Assembly (NCBI GenBank): GCA_015485235.1
Contig: WFTX01000319.1
Span: forward strand, 1-28,325
DNA from: Nitrospirota bacterium
GTDB taxonomy: Bacteria > Nitrospirota > Thermodesulfovibrionia > Thermodesulfovibrionales > JdFR-85
Length of the DNA stretch: 28,325 nt
Direction: 5' to 3'
Below, in pieces: positions 7,794 to 15,417 of the stretch. The position numbers and the translations under genes are program-made. The stretch's first letter is position 1; every line of letters starts with the position of its first letter. The notes beneath the pieces are model-generated. The model searched no databases and was not told the origin of the DNA. It saw nothing but the letters and a program-made list of their open reading frames with translations.

Positions 7794-8318
7794 ATGGGTG
7801 AGAGGGCATTGATCGTAATAGACATGCTGAATGACTTTGTCCTTGAAGGTGCGCCCCTTGAGGTACCTGCTGCAAGAAGGGTGGTGCCTGAGATCAGGAG
7901 AGAGATAGATAAGGCAAGAAGGACAGGAGTCCCTGTCATCTATGTTTGTGACTCCCACCAGCCTGACGATCATGAGTTCCGCCGGTTCAACTGGCCTCCC
8001 CACGCTGTAAAGGGGACAGAGGGAGCAAAGGTGGTTGAGGACCTTAAGCCACTGGAAAGTGAATATGTTATAGAAAAAACAACATATTCAGGGTTTTACA
8101 ATACAAAACTTCAAGCACTACTTGAGGGGCTGGGTGTGAAGAGGCTCCGCCTTACAGGGTGTGTAACCCACATCTGTGTGCTCTTTACTGCCTCTGATGC
8201 AGTACTCCGGGGATACGATGTCGAGGTTGTTAAAGATGCCGTGGCTGGCCTTGACCCCGATGATCATGAGGCGGGGTTGAGGATTATGAAGAATGTCCTT
8301 GGGGCAACCATTGTCTGA
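7794..8318 (+). CDS. nicotinamidase-like cysteine hydrolase (isochorismatase superfamily)
   Basis: Probable amidohydrolase, most likely nicotinamidase (nicotinamide to nicotinate, NAD salvage). The triad Asp10 (VIDMLNDF), Lys95 (EKTTYSGFYNT) and Cys128 (GCVTHICV) is complete. Metal-site residues resembling PncA are visible: D53, H55 and H60 in CDSHQPDDHEF, then WPPHAVKGTEGA. These features separate it from plain isochorismatases. Its 174 residues fit. ATG 7794 is chosen because AGGAGG (7779-7784) sits nine bases upstream; the in-frame GTG at 7758 has no such site. It lies in the long forward run after argB. Other amides as substrate cannot be excluded. Confidence 0.85.
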   Translation: MGERALIVIDMLNDFVLEGAPLEVPAARRVVPEIRREIDKARRTGVPVIYVCDSHQPDDHEFRRFNWPPHAVKGTEGAKVVEDLKPLESEYVIEKTTYSGFYNTKLQALLEGLGVKRLRLTGCVTHICVLFTASDAVLRGYDVEVVKDAVAGLDPDDHEAGLRIMKNVLGATIV

Positions 8319-8352
8319 TTTCTTACAACGATGAGAAAAAACGGCCTTTCTG

Positions 8353-9003
8353 ATGAACTTTGACCAGCTCAGAAAGGAGATGGTGGAGCGACAGCTCCGG
8401 GCGCGAGGGTTGTCGGATGAGCGGATTCTGAAGGTGATGGAGAAGGTGCCGAGACATCTCTTTGTGGAGGAGTCGCTCAGGCATCGTGCATACGATGACT
8501 GTGCCCTTCCCATAGGGGAGGGGCAGACCATATCCCAGCCCTACATGGTCGCCATGATGACGGAGGTGCTGGCTCCAGCGCCCGATTCCAGGGTGCTTGA
8601 AGTTGGGACAGGCTCAGGTTATCAGGCAGCGGTCCTTGCGGAGCTCGTTTCAGAGGTCTATACCATAGAGAGAAACCCTGCTCTGAGCAGGAGGGCAGAG
8701 GAAATTCTGAAGAACCTGGGTTACTCGAACGTTCATCTGTTTACAGGAGACGGTTCTCTTGGCCTTCCGGAGCATGCCCCCTTTGACCGGATAATCATAA
8801 CAGCCGCGTCGCCTGACGTGCCGGAACCGCTCAAGGCGCAGCTTGCTGACGGGGGGCTTCTGGTAGCACCAGTTGGGGGAAGGTTCAGTCAGCAAGTGGT
8901 GAGGCTTGAGAAGAGAGGGACTGACTTCAGGGAGAGATACTTTACGCCCTGTGTCTTTGTCCCTCTGATTGGAAAGTATGGATGGGATGAAAATGAGATT
9001 TAG
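8353..9003 (+). CDS. pcm: protein-L-isoaspartate O-methyltransferase
   Basis: Repairs isomerised or racemised aspartyl residues in aged proteins by S-adenosylmethionine-dependent methylation. The family motif ALPIGEGQTISQPYMVA (about 51-67) and the SAM-binding motif I, VLEVGTGSGYQAAVLAEL (about 81-98), are both clear, followed by GDGSLGLPEHAPFDRIII. The 216-residue length is typical. No strong ribosome-binding site precedes ATG 8353, but homology starts there (MNFDQLRKEMVERQL). The 34-bp gap from the nicotinamidase-like gene suggests the same transcript. Functionally it matches HslUV in the same run as a protein-maintenance gene. Confidence 0.95.
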   Translation: MNFDQLRKEMVERQLRARGLSDERILKVMEKVPRHLFVEESLRHRAYDDCALPIGEGQTISQPYMVAMMTEVLAPAPDSRVLEVGTGSGYQAAVLAELVSEVYTIERNPALSRRAEEILKNLGYSNVHLFTGDGSLGLPEHAPFDRIIITAASPDVPEPLKAQLADGGLLVAPVGGRFSQQVVRLEKRGTDFRERYFTPCVFVPLIGKYGWDENEI

Positions 9004-9023
9004 AATGATGAGGAGGTCTTGAT

Positions 9024-9467
9024 ATGTTCATCAGGTTTCTGGTCAGTCTGGCTGTTCTGGTTTCATTGCCGGTAAGTACGGCAATGGCACTCTGTGTTGA
9101 TGCTGATACGGCGAATCTCCGGAGTGGTCCCGGGACAAAGTATGAGAAGACCTGGCAGGTCTTCAAGTATATGCCCCTCAAGAAGATCTCCAAAAAAGGG
9201 GACTGGTACAAGGTGAAGGACCTTGATGGGGATACCCACTGGATATACGGTAGGCTTGTCACCTCGAAATATCGCTGTGCAGTAGTGAAGGCAAGGAAGG
9301 CAAACATCAGGAAGGGCCCTGGCAAGAAATACAGAAGGACCGAGATAAGCCCTGCAATAAAGTACGATTCCTTCAAGGTGCTGAAGACAAAGGGGAAATG
9401 GGTAAAGGTTATTGACGAGTTCGGGGAGAAGGGGTGGATATTCAGAAAGCTCCTCTGGATCCAGTAG
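9024..9467 (+). CDS. secreted protein with two bacterial SH3 (SH3b) domains
   Basis: A signal peptide (about 1-23, hydrophobic core FLVSLAVLVSLPVS, likely cut after AMA) is followed by two SH3b repeats. The first (about 25-82) holds ANLRSGPGTKYEK...GDWYKVKD...HWIYGRLV; the second (about 90-147) holds ANIRKGPGKKYRR...GKWVKVID...GWIFRKLL. Such domains usually bind peptidoglycan peptides or serve as periplasmic protein-interaction modules. There is no catalytic domain in the 147 residues. AGGAGG precedes the ATG. It is the last forward gene of the run and its stop is three bases from the stop of the convergent NosL-like gene, leaving no space for a terminator. Confidence 0.85.
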   Translation: MFIRFLVSLAVLVSLPVSTAMALCVDADTANLRSGPGTKYEKTWQVFKYMPLKKISKKGDWYKVKDLDGDTHWIYGRLVTSKYRCAVVKARKANIRKGPGKKYRRTEISPAIKYDSFKVLKTKGKWVKVIDEFGEKGWIFRKLLWIQ

Positions 9468-9470
9468 GCT

Positions 9471-9923
9471 TTATTTGAGGGGTTTCAGTTCTTCCTGAAG
9501 CAGTTCGTCAAAGGAGAGAACCTTTCCTTCTGTCCCGAGTTTCTTGAGGTGTTTCTCTGCCTCTTCTCTTTTCTCAAAGGCGATAATCCCGTAACCTCCT
9601 GGTGTTGAGACACCTTTGCTTTTCAGGAAAAAGGCATCCTTTGCATAGATCGGTTTGGCTGAAATGAAGTCATGCACCCTGGCAGTACCGTCAAAGGTCA
9701 TCTGGATTGAGATGCACTGCTTTTGTCTCCACAGGAGTGCACAGCCAATGTCATCAAAGGCATAGGGCTTTGAGACCTCATCATTGAAGAGGCTGTACTT
9801 CTTTTTCGCATCCGGTATATCATTAGCGGATACGTTCCTGCACTCTCCTGCATAGACAAAAGTTGCAGTCAATAGTAAGGCGAAAAATACAATGACACTG
9901 CCTGTTGCTTTCTTTTTCGTCAT
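9471..9923 (-). CDS. NosL-like secreted protein
   Basis: The 150-residue product has a signal peptide ending near VYAG (about residue 26). It then shows the pattern of the NosL superfamily: KPYAFDDIGCALLW, then DGTARVHDFISAKPI, then a GVSTPGGYGIIAFEKREEAEKHLKKLG stretch. NosL is a lipoprotein that carries copper to nitrous oxide reductase, but many relatives sit far from nos genes and are unassigned. Here the lipobox cysteine is absent and the metal-binding Met residues are not evident, so copper transport is only a possibility. It follows gatB by 12 bases on the same strand, with AGGAGCAGG before the ATG, so it is probably co-transcribed with gatAB. No other nos gene is in the window. Confidence 0.65.
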   Translation of the reverse strand: MTKKKATGSVIVFFALLLTATFVYAGECRNVSANDIPDAKKKYSLFNDEVSKPYAFDDIGCALLWRQKQCISIQMTFDGTARVHDFISAKPIYAKDAFFLKSKGVSTPGGYGIIAFEKREEAEKHLKKLGTEGKVLSFDELLQEELKPLK

Positions 9924-9935
9924 AACCTGCTCCTA

Positions 9936-11378
9936 CTATGAAATTTTCTTTCTGATTATTTCATTGACCATCTTTGGGTTGGCCTTTCCCTTTGTGGCCT
10001 TCATTACCTGCCCCACGAAGAAACCAATGAGTTTCTTGTCCCCGGCCTTCAGCCTCCCGACCTCATCCGGATGGGCATCCAGTATCTCCTGGATCGTTCC
10101 TTCCAGTTCACCGGCGTCGCTTATCTGGACGAGGCCCTTCTCCTGAACAATGGTCTCGGGGTCCTTGCCGGTTGTATACATATCATTAAATACCATCTTT
10201 GCAATCTTGCCGCTTATGGTTCCCTTCTCGATCAGGCCGATCAGGGAGGCGAGCATCTCCGGCGTGATTCTGAGTTCAGTGATTTCCGTACCGGTCTCAT
10301 TCATAAGCCGGAGTATGTCTGTCATCATCCAGTTGCTCACAGCCTTGGGACTCCCGCCCGCCTTTACAGCCCGTTCAAACCATTCTGCAACAGGTCTTTC
10401 CTCAGTAAGTATCTCGCAATCATATTCTGGAAGGCCGAACTCCTCCTGGTATCTCTTCATCTTCTGGTCAGGAAGTTCGGGCAGGGTCTCCCTTATCTGT
10501 TTAATCCAGTCTTCTTCTATCTGGAGGGGGACAAGGTCGGGCTCAGGAAAGTACCGGTAGTCGTGGGCCTCTTCCTTGGATCTCATTGAGTTGGTCGTCC
10601 CTGTCTCGGAATCCCAGAGGCGGGTCTCCTGTATTATATCACCCCCGTCCCTGAGTACCTTTACCTGCCGTTTTATCTCGTATTCCAGTGCCTTTTCAAC
10701 GAACCTGAAGGAGTTTATGTTCTTTATCTCCGTCTTTGTTCCCAGGCCGGTGCTTCCTGCCGGTCTGAGGGATACATTGGCGTCACACCTGAGGGAGCCC
10801 TGTTCCATATTACCGTCACAGACTCCAAGATACCTTAGTATGGCCCTCAGTTTTTTCATGAAGAGGGCTGCCTCCTGGGGGGTTCTTATGTCAGGCTCTG
10901 TGACTATCTCAAGGAGGGGAACACCGGTTCTGTTCAGGTCAACATAGCTGCCGTCCTTCTGGTGGATGTTCTTGCCGGCGTCCTCTTCCATATGGATCCG
11001 GGTAATCCCGATCCTCCTTGACTCTCCGTTGATGTGAATATCCAGATGTCCCTTCTCGCAGATGGGGAGTTCGTACTGGCTAATCTGGTAGCCCTTGGGG
11101 AGGTCTGGATAGAAATAGTTCTTCCTTGCGAAACGGCTGTAAGGTGTGATCCGGCAGTTCATGGCAAGGCCGGTTTTTACAGCAAACTCCACCACCCTCC
11201 TGTTAAGGACGGGAAGTACCCCTGGCATCCCGATACATACAGGACAGGTCTGTGTATTCGGCTCAGCCCCGAAGGCGGTTGAACAGCCGCAAAAGATCTT
11301 TGTCTCCGTCAACATCTGGGCATGGATCTCGAGTCCTATCACAGCCTCAAGGCCTGCGTCGGAAAGCATCTTCATCAT
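9936..11378 (-). CDS. gatB: aspartyl/glutamyl-tRNA amidotransferase subunit B
   Basis: GatB binds misacylated Glu-tRNA(Gln) or Asp-tRNA(Asn), activates the carboxylate with ATP and receives ammonia from GatA. The N-terminal GLEIHAQMLTETKIFCGCS and TCPVCIGMPGVLP carry the zinc-binding cysteines; the RTGVPLLEIVTEPD and SLRCDANVSLRP segments are family hallmarks. The C-terminal helical and YqeY-like domain includes LIEKGTISGKIAKMVF. Length of 480 residues is standard. The first ATG overlaps the gatA stop (ATGA), with a second ATG immediately after, so translation is coupled to gatA. If the UGA inside gatA really ends translation, coupling from the distal part would be weakened. GatB itself looks intact. 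Confidence 0.97.
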   Translation of the reverse strand: MMKMLSDAGLEAVIGLEIHAQMLTETKIFCGCSTAFGAEPNTQTCPVCIGMPGVLPVLNRRVVEFAVKTGLAMNCRITPYSRFARKNYFYPDLPKGYQISQYELPICEKGHLDIHINGESRRIGITRIHMEEDAGKNIHQKDGSYVDLNRTGVPLLEIVTEPDIRTPQEAALFMKKLRAILRYLGVCDGNMEQGSLRCDANVSLRPAGSTGLGTKTEIKNINSFRFVEKALEYEIKRQVKVLRDGGDIIQETRLWDSETGTTNSMRSKEEAHDYRYFPEPDLVPLQIEEDWIKQIRETLPELPDQKMKRYQEEFGLPEYDCEILTEERPVAEWFERAVKAGGSPKAVSNWMMTDILRLMNETGTEITELRITPEMLASLIGLIEKGTISGKIAKMVFNDMYTTGKDPETIVQEKGLVQISDAGELEGTIQEILDAHPDEVGRLKAGDKKLIGFFVGQVMKATKGKANPKMVNEIIRKKIS

Positions 11379-12823
11379 AGTTCCGGCCTCCTCATGTGCC
11401 AGTCCGTCTCCCTCTCATAGGTCCCGGCAAGTCTGAGCACCGTCTCTTCATCAAAGGGCCTTCCTATTATCTGGAAGCCGATAGGCAGGCCTGAGGAGCT
11501 GAACCCGCAGGGGATGGAGATGGCGCATGTCCCGGCGAGGTTTGCAGAGATGGTAAAGATATCGTTCAGGTACATCTGGAGGGGGTCCGAGATCTTCTCG
11601 CCCACCCTGAAGGCCGGAGTTGGCGTAGTGGGGGTCACTATTACATCCACCTCACTGAAGGCATCCTCGAAGTCCTGCTTAATCAGGGTCCTCACCTGCT
11701 GGGCCTTTTTATAGTAGGCGTCATAGTAGCCGGCGGAGAGGGCATAGGTCCCGAGCATTATCCTTCTCTTTACCTCAGGACCAAATCCCTGGGCCCGGGT
11801 CCTGAGGTACATCTCCATAAGGTCCCCTGCCTCTGCCCTGAAGCCGTACTTCACACCGTCGTATCTTGCCAGGTTGGAGCTTGCCTCAGAGGTGGCAAGG
11901 ATGTAGTAGGTTGATACGGCATAGCCGGTATGGGGAAGGCTTATAGGTTTTACCGAGGCTCCCTCTTTTTCAAGAAGTTTTATTGCCGTGCGCACGGCAG
12001 ATTCCACCTCAGGGTCAAGCCCTTCAATAAAGTACTCATCGGGAACACCTATCCTGATCTCTCCTATACCTTCGCTGAGGGAAGCAGTGAAGTCGGGAAG
12101 GTCGATATCGGCTGATGTGCTGTCCAGAGGGTCATGCCCTCCGATTATGTTCAGAAGGAGTGCCGCATCCTCCACCGTTTTTGTAATGGGACCGATCTGG
12201 TCAAGGGATGATGCAAAGGCCACAAGACCGTACCGGGAAACCCGGCCGTAGGTGGGCTTCAGTCCAACAACGCCGCAGAATGCAGCAGGCTGACGGATGG
12301 AGCCACCCGTGTCGGAACCTATGGCCCCGAGGCACTGGTCCGATGCCACCGCTGCTGCAGAGCCGCCGCTTGACCCACCCGGCACATGCCCGGTGTTCCA
12401 CGGATTCAGGGTAGTGAATAAGCCGGAGTTCTCCGTTGATGATCACATGGCAAACTCATCAAGGTTGGTCTTTCCGGTGAAGATTGCACCTGCATTGAGC
12501 AGCTTACCGGTCACAGTGCTTTCATAAGGGGGGATGAAGTTTTCAAGAATCCTCGAGGCACAGGTGGTCCTGATGCCCTGCGTGCAGAGGTTGTCCTTTA
12601 TTGCAAGGGGTATGGAAGAGAGGGGGAGTTCTTCCGAAGAAAGCTTCCCCAGGCTCTCCAGCCTTTCCCTTGCCTTCTCGTCAGTTACCGTGATATAGGC
12701 GTGAATCTTCGGGTCAACGGACGATATCCTTGAAAGGACTGAATCCAGCAACTCTCCAGGGCTGAACTCCTTCCTCTTCAACGCCTTGATGGCAGACTTT
12801 ATCCCAAGCTTGAATGGTTCCAT
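11375..12823 (-). pseudogene. gatA: glutamyl-tRNA amidotransferase subunit A gene with an in-frame UGA
   Basis: GatA hydrolyses glutamine to give ammonia for tRNA-dependent Gln or Asn formation. The reading frame from ATG 12823 to the stop at 11375 has 482 codons, the usual GatA length, but codon 127 is TGA (12443-12445). It stands where GatA has Gly in the motif FAMGSSTENS; the frame stays open on both sides, so this is a nonsense codon and not a frameshift. The catalytic Lys76 (LAIKDN) lies before it; the cis-Ser151 (PGGSSGGS) and nucleophile Ser175 (DTGGS) after it. Their spacing equals that of S. aureus K79/S154/S178. A restart at GTG 12385 would lack Lys76. Codons just after the TGA are also atypical. 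Sequencing or assembly error, recent inactivation and readthrough are all possible. gatC is not adjacent, and no clear ribosome-binding site precedes the ATG. Confidence 0.85.
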
Positions 12824-12852
12824 AAAAACAATATGCCTTTGGTCATTAAGTC

Positions 12853-12890
12853 ATTGGTTACTGGTTACAGGTGTATTGGTTATAAGGTTA
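12853..12890. repeat. iterated GGTTA/TAACC motifs in the gatA leader
   Basis: GGTTA occurs at 12856, 12863, 12878 and 12886, so the gatA-sense strand reads as spaced TAACC units beginning about 30 bp upstream of the gatA ATG. Spacing is irregular (7, 15 and 8 bp). This could be an array of binding sites or simple-sequence drift. The whole 12824-13051 spacer between the divergent genes holds no supportable coding frame. Confidence 0.4.
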
Positions 12891-12914
12891 TTGGGTTGTT
12901 TCCCTTGTTTAACC

Positions 12915-12942
12915 TTTCTCGCCTTATACTTTTCTCGCCTTA
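12915..12942. repeat. short direct repeat, 12-bp unit, 16-bp period
   Basis: TTTCTCGCCTTA occurs at 12915-12926 and again at 12931-12942, separated by TACT. It is a two-copy tandem-like repeat in the divergent spacer between gatA and the membrane hydrolase gene. No function is evident. Confidence 0.6.
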
Positions 12943-13051
12943 ACCTCGACCTCAGCCTGCTTTTATCCCCTCAAGGTTAAGAAGAATAATTATATAGGCT
13001 TTGAAGGTCTGTTTGCAAGTTCAGGCGGTTCTTTCATAAACTATAGATGCA

Positions 13052-13954
13052 ATGGATCCTGTTACCCATTCCCTTACAGGGTATGCACTGAGTCAGTTTT
13101 TCAGCAGAAAGAGGAGTACCCTCCTCCTCATGATAGGTGCATCTGTTGCACCTGACCTGGATTATATCACTCGCTTCTGGGCCCTGGATGTCTTTCTCCG
13201 GTATCACAGGGGAATAACCCACGGAGTTCTTGCGCTTCTTGTGATGCCGGTTATTATCGGACTGCTGATGAGACTGTGGGTTGGGAGACGGATCCTCTAC
13301 TATTCCATGCTTGCCTTTCTCGGCTATGGGGTGCATCTCCTGATGGATCTGACAAATCAGTATCCCACCAGGATTCTATCGCCCCTTGACTGGTCAAAAT
13401 ACTCACTGAACCTGACTTTCATAATAGACCCATATGTGGTTGGAGGTCTGATCCTTGTTCTTGTATTAACACTCCGAAAGGACTCAAAACGCAGGATGAT
13501 TACTGCAATTATTTTCATACTGCTGGTGTTTTACGGGATGACAAAGTATACACTCCGGCAGATGAACGAGGGCTTTCTGCGGGAAAACCTTGACGAATAC
13601 CATTACTTTCTCGTCCCTCTTCCCAATGATTTCACGCGATGGTGGTTTGTTACCGAATCTGATGGTGTTTACAAGACAGGCCTTGTGGACATACTCACGA
13701 GGACGGTATGCATCACAGGCACCTATGAATACAATGAGGATGCACCGGAAATAGTGGAATCCAAGGAGCTGAGAACAGTAAAGAACTTTCTCTACTTCTC
13801 AAGGTTTCCCTATCCGGAAAAGACAATGGAGGGCCGTGAGGTGGTGGTGAGGTGGCGTGAGCTTGCCTATTCATTCATTCCGGGAGAGCACTTTACAGCG
13901 ACGGTACGGTTTGATGAGAGGGGCAGGGCGGTGGAAGAGCGGTTCAGGTTCTGA
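13052..13954 (+). CDS. membrane-bound metal-dependent hydrolase, YdjM/DUF457-like
   Basis: The 300-residue product matches the family of inner-membrane putative metal-dependent hydrolases (YdjM/YbcI type, sometimes labelled LexA-binding). Conserved polar residues are in place: MDPVTHSLTGYALSQ at the N-terminus, GASVAPDLDYI (near 28-38), YHRGITHGVLAL (near 51-62) and GYGVHLLMDLTNQYPTRILSPLDW. About four hydrophobic segments lie between residues 20 and 170, and a soluble C-terminal part of about 120 residues follows. The substrate is unknown for the family. No Shine-Dalgarno precedes ATG 13052; a possible promoter TTGCAA (13013-13018), 16 nt, CATAAA (13035-13040) would give a leader of only a few bases. 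tilS follows after five bases. Confidence 0.8.
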   Translation: MDPVTHSLTGYALSQFFSRKRSTLLLMIGASVAPDLDYITRFWALDVFLRYHRGITHGVLALLVMPVIIGLLMRLWVGRRILYYSMLAFLGYGVHLLMDLTNQYPTRILSPLDWSKYSLNLTFIIDPYVVGGLILVLVLTLRKDSKRRMITAIIFILLVFYGMTKYTLRQMNEGFLRENLDEYHYFLVPLPNDFTRWWFVTESDGVYKTGLVDILTRTVCITGTYEYNEDAPEIVESKELRTVKNFLYFSRFPYPEKTMEGREVVVRWRELAYSFIPGEHFTATVRFDERGRAVEERFRF

Positions 13955-13959
13955 GGGAC

Positions 13960-15339
13960 ATGAATATCATAGAGAAGGTAAGAAAGACGATAAGGCAGCA
14001 TGCCATGCTCCATGGCGGAGAGACGGTTCTGGTCAGCCTTTCGGGCGGTCCGGACTCTGTCTGTCTTCTAAGCATCCTCAATGCCCTCAAGGACGAATTC
14101 CGCCTCTTCCTATTCGCCCTGTATATTGACCATGGCCTCAGGCCCGATGAGGTTCCCCGGGAGGTGGATTTCTGCCGGAGGCTTGCCGAGGGGATGGACA
14201 TACCCTTTGAGACATTATCTGTTGATGTAAGAGGACTTTCTGAATCGAGGGGGATAGGAATACAGGAGGCGGCGAGGATGCTCAGATACGAGGCATTGGG
14301 GCAGAAGGCGATTCTCCATAAGGCAGACAGGATCGCCACAGGACACCACAGGGACGATCAGGCAGAGACTGTACTGATGCGGCTGTTGAGAGGAAGCGGG
14401 ATGAGGGGGCTTTCGGGCATTCCCCCTGTGAGGGGGAAGGTCATAAGACCCCTTATTGAAGTGAGGAGGGAAGAGATAATTAACTATCTTCATGAAAGGG
14501 GGCTTTCCTTTCTTCATGATTCATCAAACCTGAGCCCGAAGTATCTCAGGAACCGGATAAGGAAGGAACTCATCCCCTTTCTCACCAGGTTCAACCCATC
14601 TGTTGTGGATACTCTTTCAAGAACGGCTGATGTGCTTAGGGAGGAAGATGCATATCTTGATATCAAAACCACCAAGGCGCTGATGCGTCTTATTACCAGA
14701 AAGGGGGATGATACTGTCGAACTCTTTCTTGCTCCCCTTGAAAACATGGAAAAGGTGATCCTGAGGCGGGCCCTGAGAAGGGTTATAGATGAGACGAGAG
14801 GCTTGCGGGGAATTGGTCTTGAGCATGTTGAAGAGATCATCGGGCTGATCAGGGATGGGCGGGCAGGTGACAGAATCTACCTTCCCGGAGGGTTCCGCGC
14901 TATAAAGGGATATGCAACCCTCGAGATCACCTCAAGGGAGCCTCTAAGACTGGGCGAGTATGAACTGAAAGTGCCCGGCGAGACGGTGATAAAGGAGGCA
15001 GGTATTGTGCTGGTTGCCACTGAAGAAGAGGAGGCCGATGATTTTGGCAACGGTAAGACAGCAGCGGTGTTTGAAAGGGAGATGCTCTGCCTCCCCCTCC
15101 GCATAAGGCCGAGAAGAGAGGGGGACTGGTTCCATCCCTTTGGCATGGAAGGGAGGAAAAAGATCCATGACTTCTTTGTGGATGAAAAGATTCCCCGTGA
15201 TATGCGGGATGCCGTTCCCCTGCTCCTTTCGGGGGAGGATATAATCTGGGTGGTGGGTTACAGGACCGATGAACGGTACAGGGTGCGGCCGGGTTCAAAG
15301 GGGGTTCTCAGGATAGAAGTGAAGAAGGGACGTTCTTGA
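13960..15339 (+). CDS. tilS: tRNA(Ile)-lysidine synthetase
   Basis: Attaches lysine to C34 of the CAU anticodon of tRNA-Ile2, changing both codon reading and charging identity; it is essential in nearly all bacteria. The PP-loop ATP motif SGGPDS is at 28-33, followed by ALYIDHGLRPDE and the ATGHHRDDQAETVLMRLLRGSG motif. RKELIPFLTRFNP supports the family. The C-terminal TilS domain contains LRIRPRREGDWFHPFGMEGRKKIHDFFVDEKIPR. The length of 459 residues fits the long form with the C-terminal tRNA-binding domain. It lies five bases after the membrane hydrolase gene. The hpt-ftsH genes that often follow tilS are absent; a new promoter lies directly after its stop. Confidence 0.96.
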   Translation: MNIIEKVRKTIRQHAMLHGGETVLVSLSGGPDSVCLLSILNALKDEFRLFLFALYIDHGLRPDEVPREVDFCRRLAEGMDIPFETLSVDVRGLSESRGIGIQEAARMLRYEALGQKAILHKADRIATGHHRDDQAETVLMRLLRGSGMRGLSGIPPVRGKVIRPLIEVRREEIINYLHERGLSFLHDSSNLSPKYLRNRIRKELIPFLTRFNPSVVDTLSRTADVLREEDAYLDIKTTKALMRLITRKGDDTVELFLAPLENMEKVILRRALRRVIDETRGLRGIGLEHVEEIIGLIRDGRAGDRIYLPGGFRAIKGYATLEITSREPLRLGEYELKVPGETVIKEAGIVLVATEEEEADDFGNGKTAAVFEREMLCLPLRIRPRREGDWFHPFGMEGRKKIHDFFVDEKIPRDMRDAVPLLLSGEDIIWVVGYRTDERYRVRPGSKGVLRIEVKKGRS

Positions 15340-15349
15340 TGATGCTTTA

Positions 15350-15358
15350 TGATATAAT
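15350..15358 (+). promoter_or_regulatory. extended -10 promoter upstream of the PhoU-like gene
   Basis: TGATATAAT (15350-15358) is a perfect extended -10 (TGn plus TATAAT), located 11 bases after the tilS stop. No convincing -35 is seen, as expected for extended -10 promoters. Transcription from about 15365 would give a leader of about 50 nt ending in the very strong AAAGGAGGTG of the next gene. Confidence 0.55.
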
Positions 15359-15417
15359 GGGGGTAGGAGTAGGGGATATGCAACGAGACACAGGGGGCTT
15401 AACAAAGGAGGTGGGTT

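Noticed and set aside
12443..12445. UGA read as glycine by a variant genetic code
   Set aside because: TGA is the stop codon of many intact genes here (rpmA, xerC, hslU, rlpA, argB and others), so a genome-wide reassignment is excluded.
12420..12445. UGA as selenocysteine in GatA
   Set aside because: The position is a conserved glycine, not a redox cysteine, and the sequence after the UGA offers only a short CGGA/TCCG palindrome, not a convincing bacterial SECIS.
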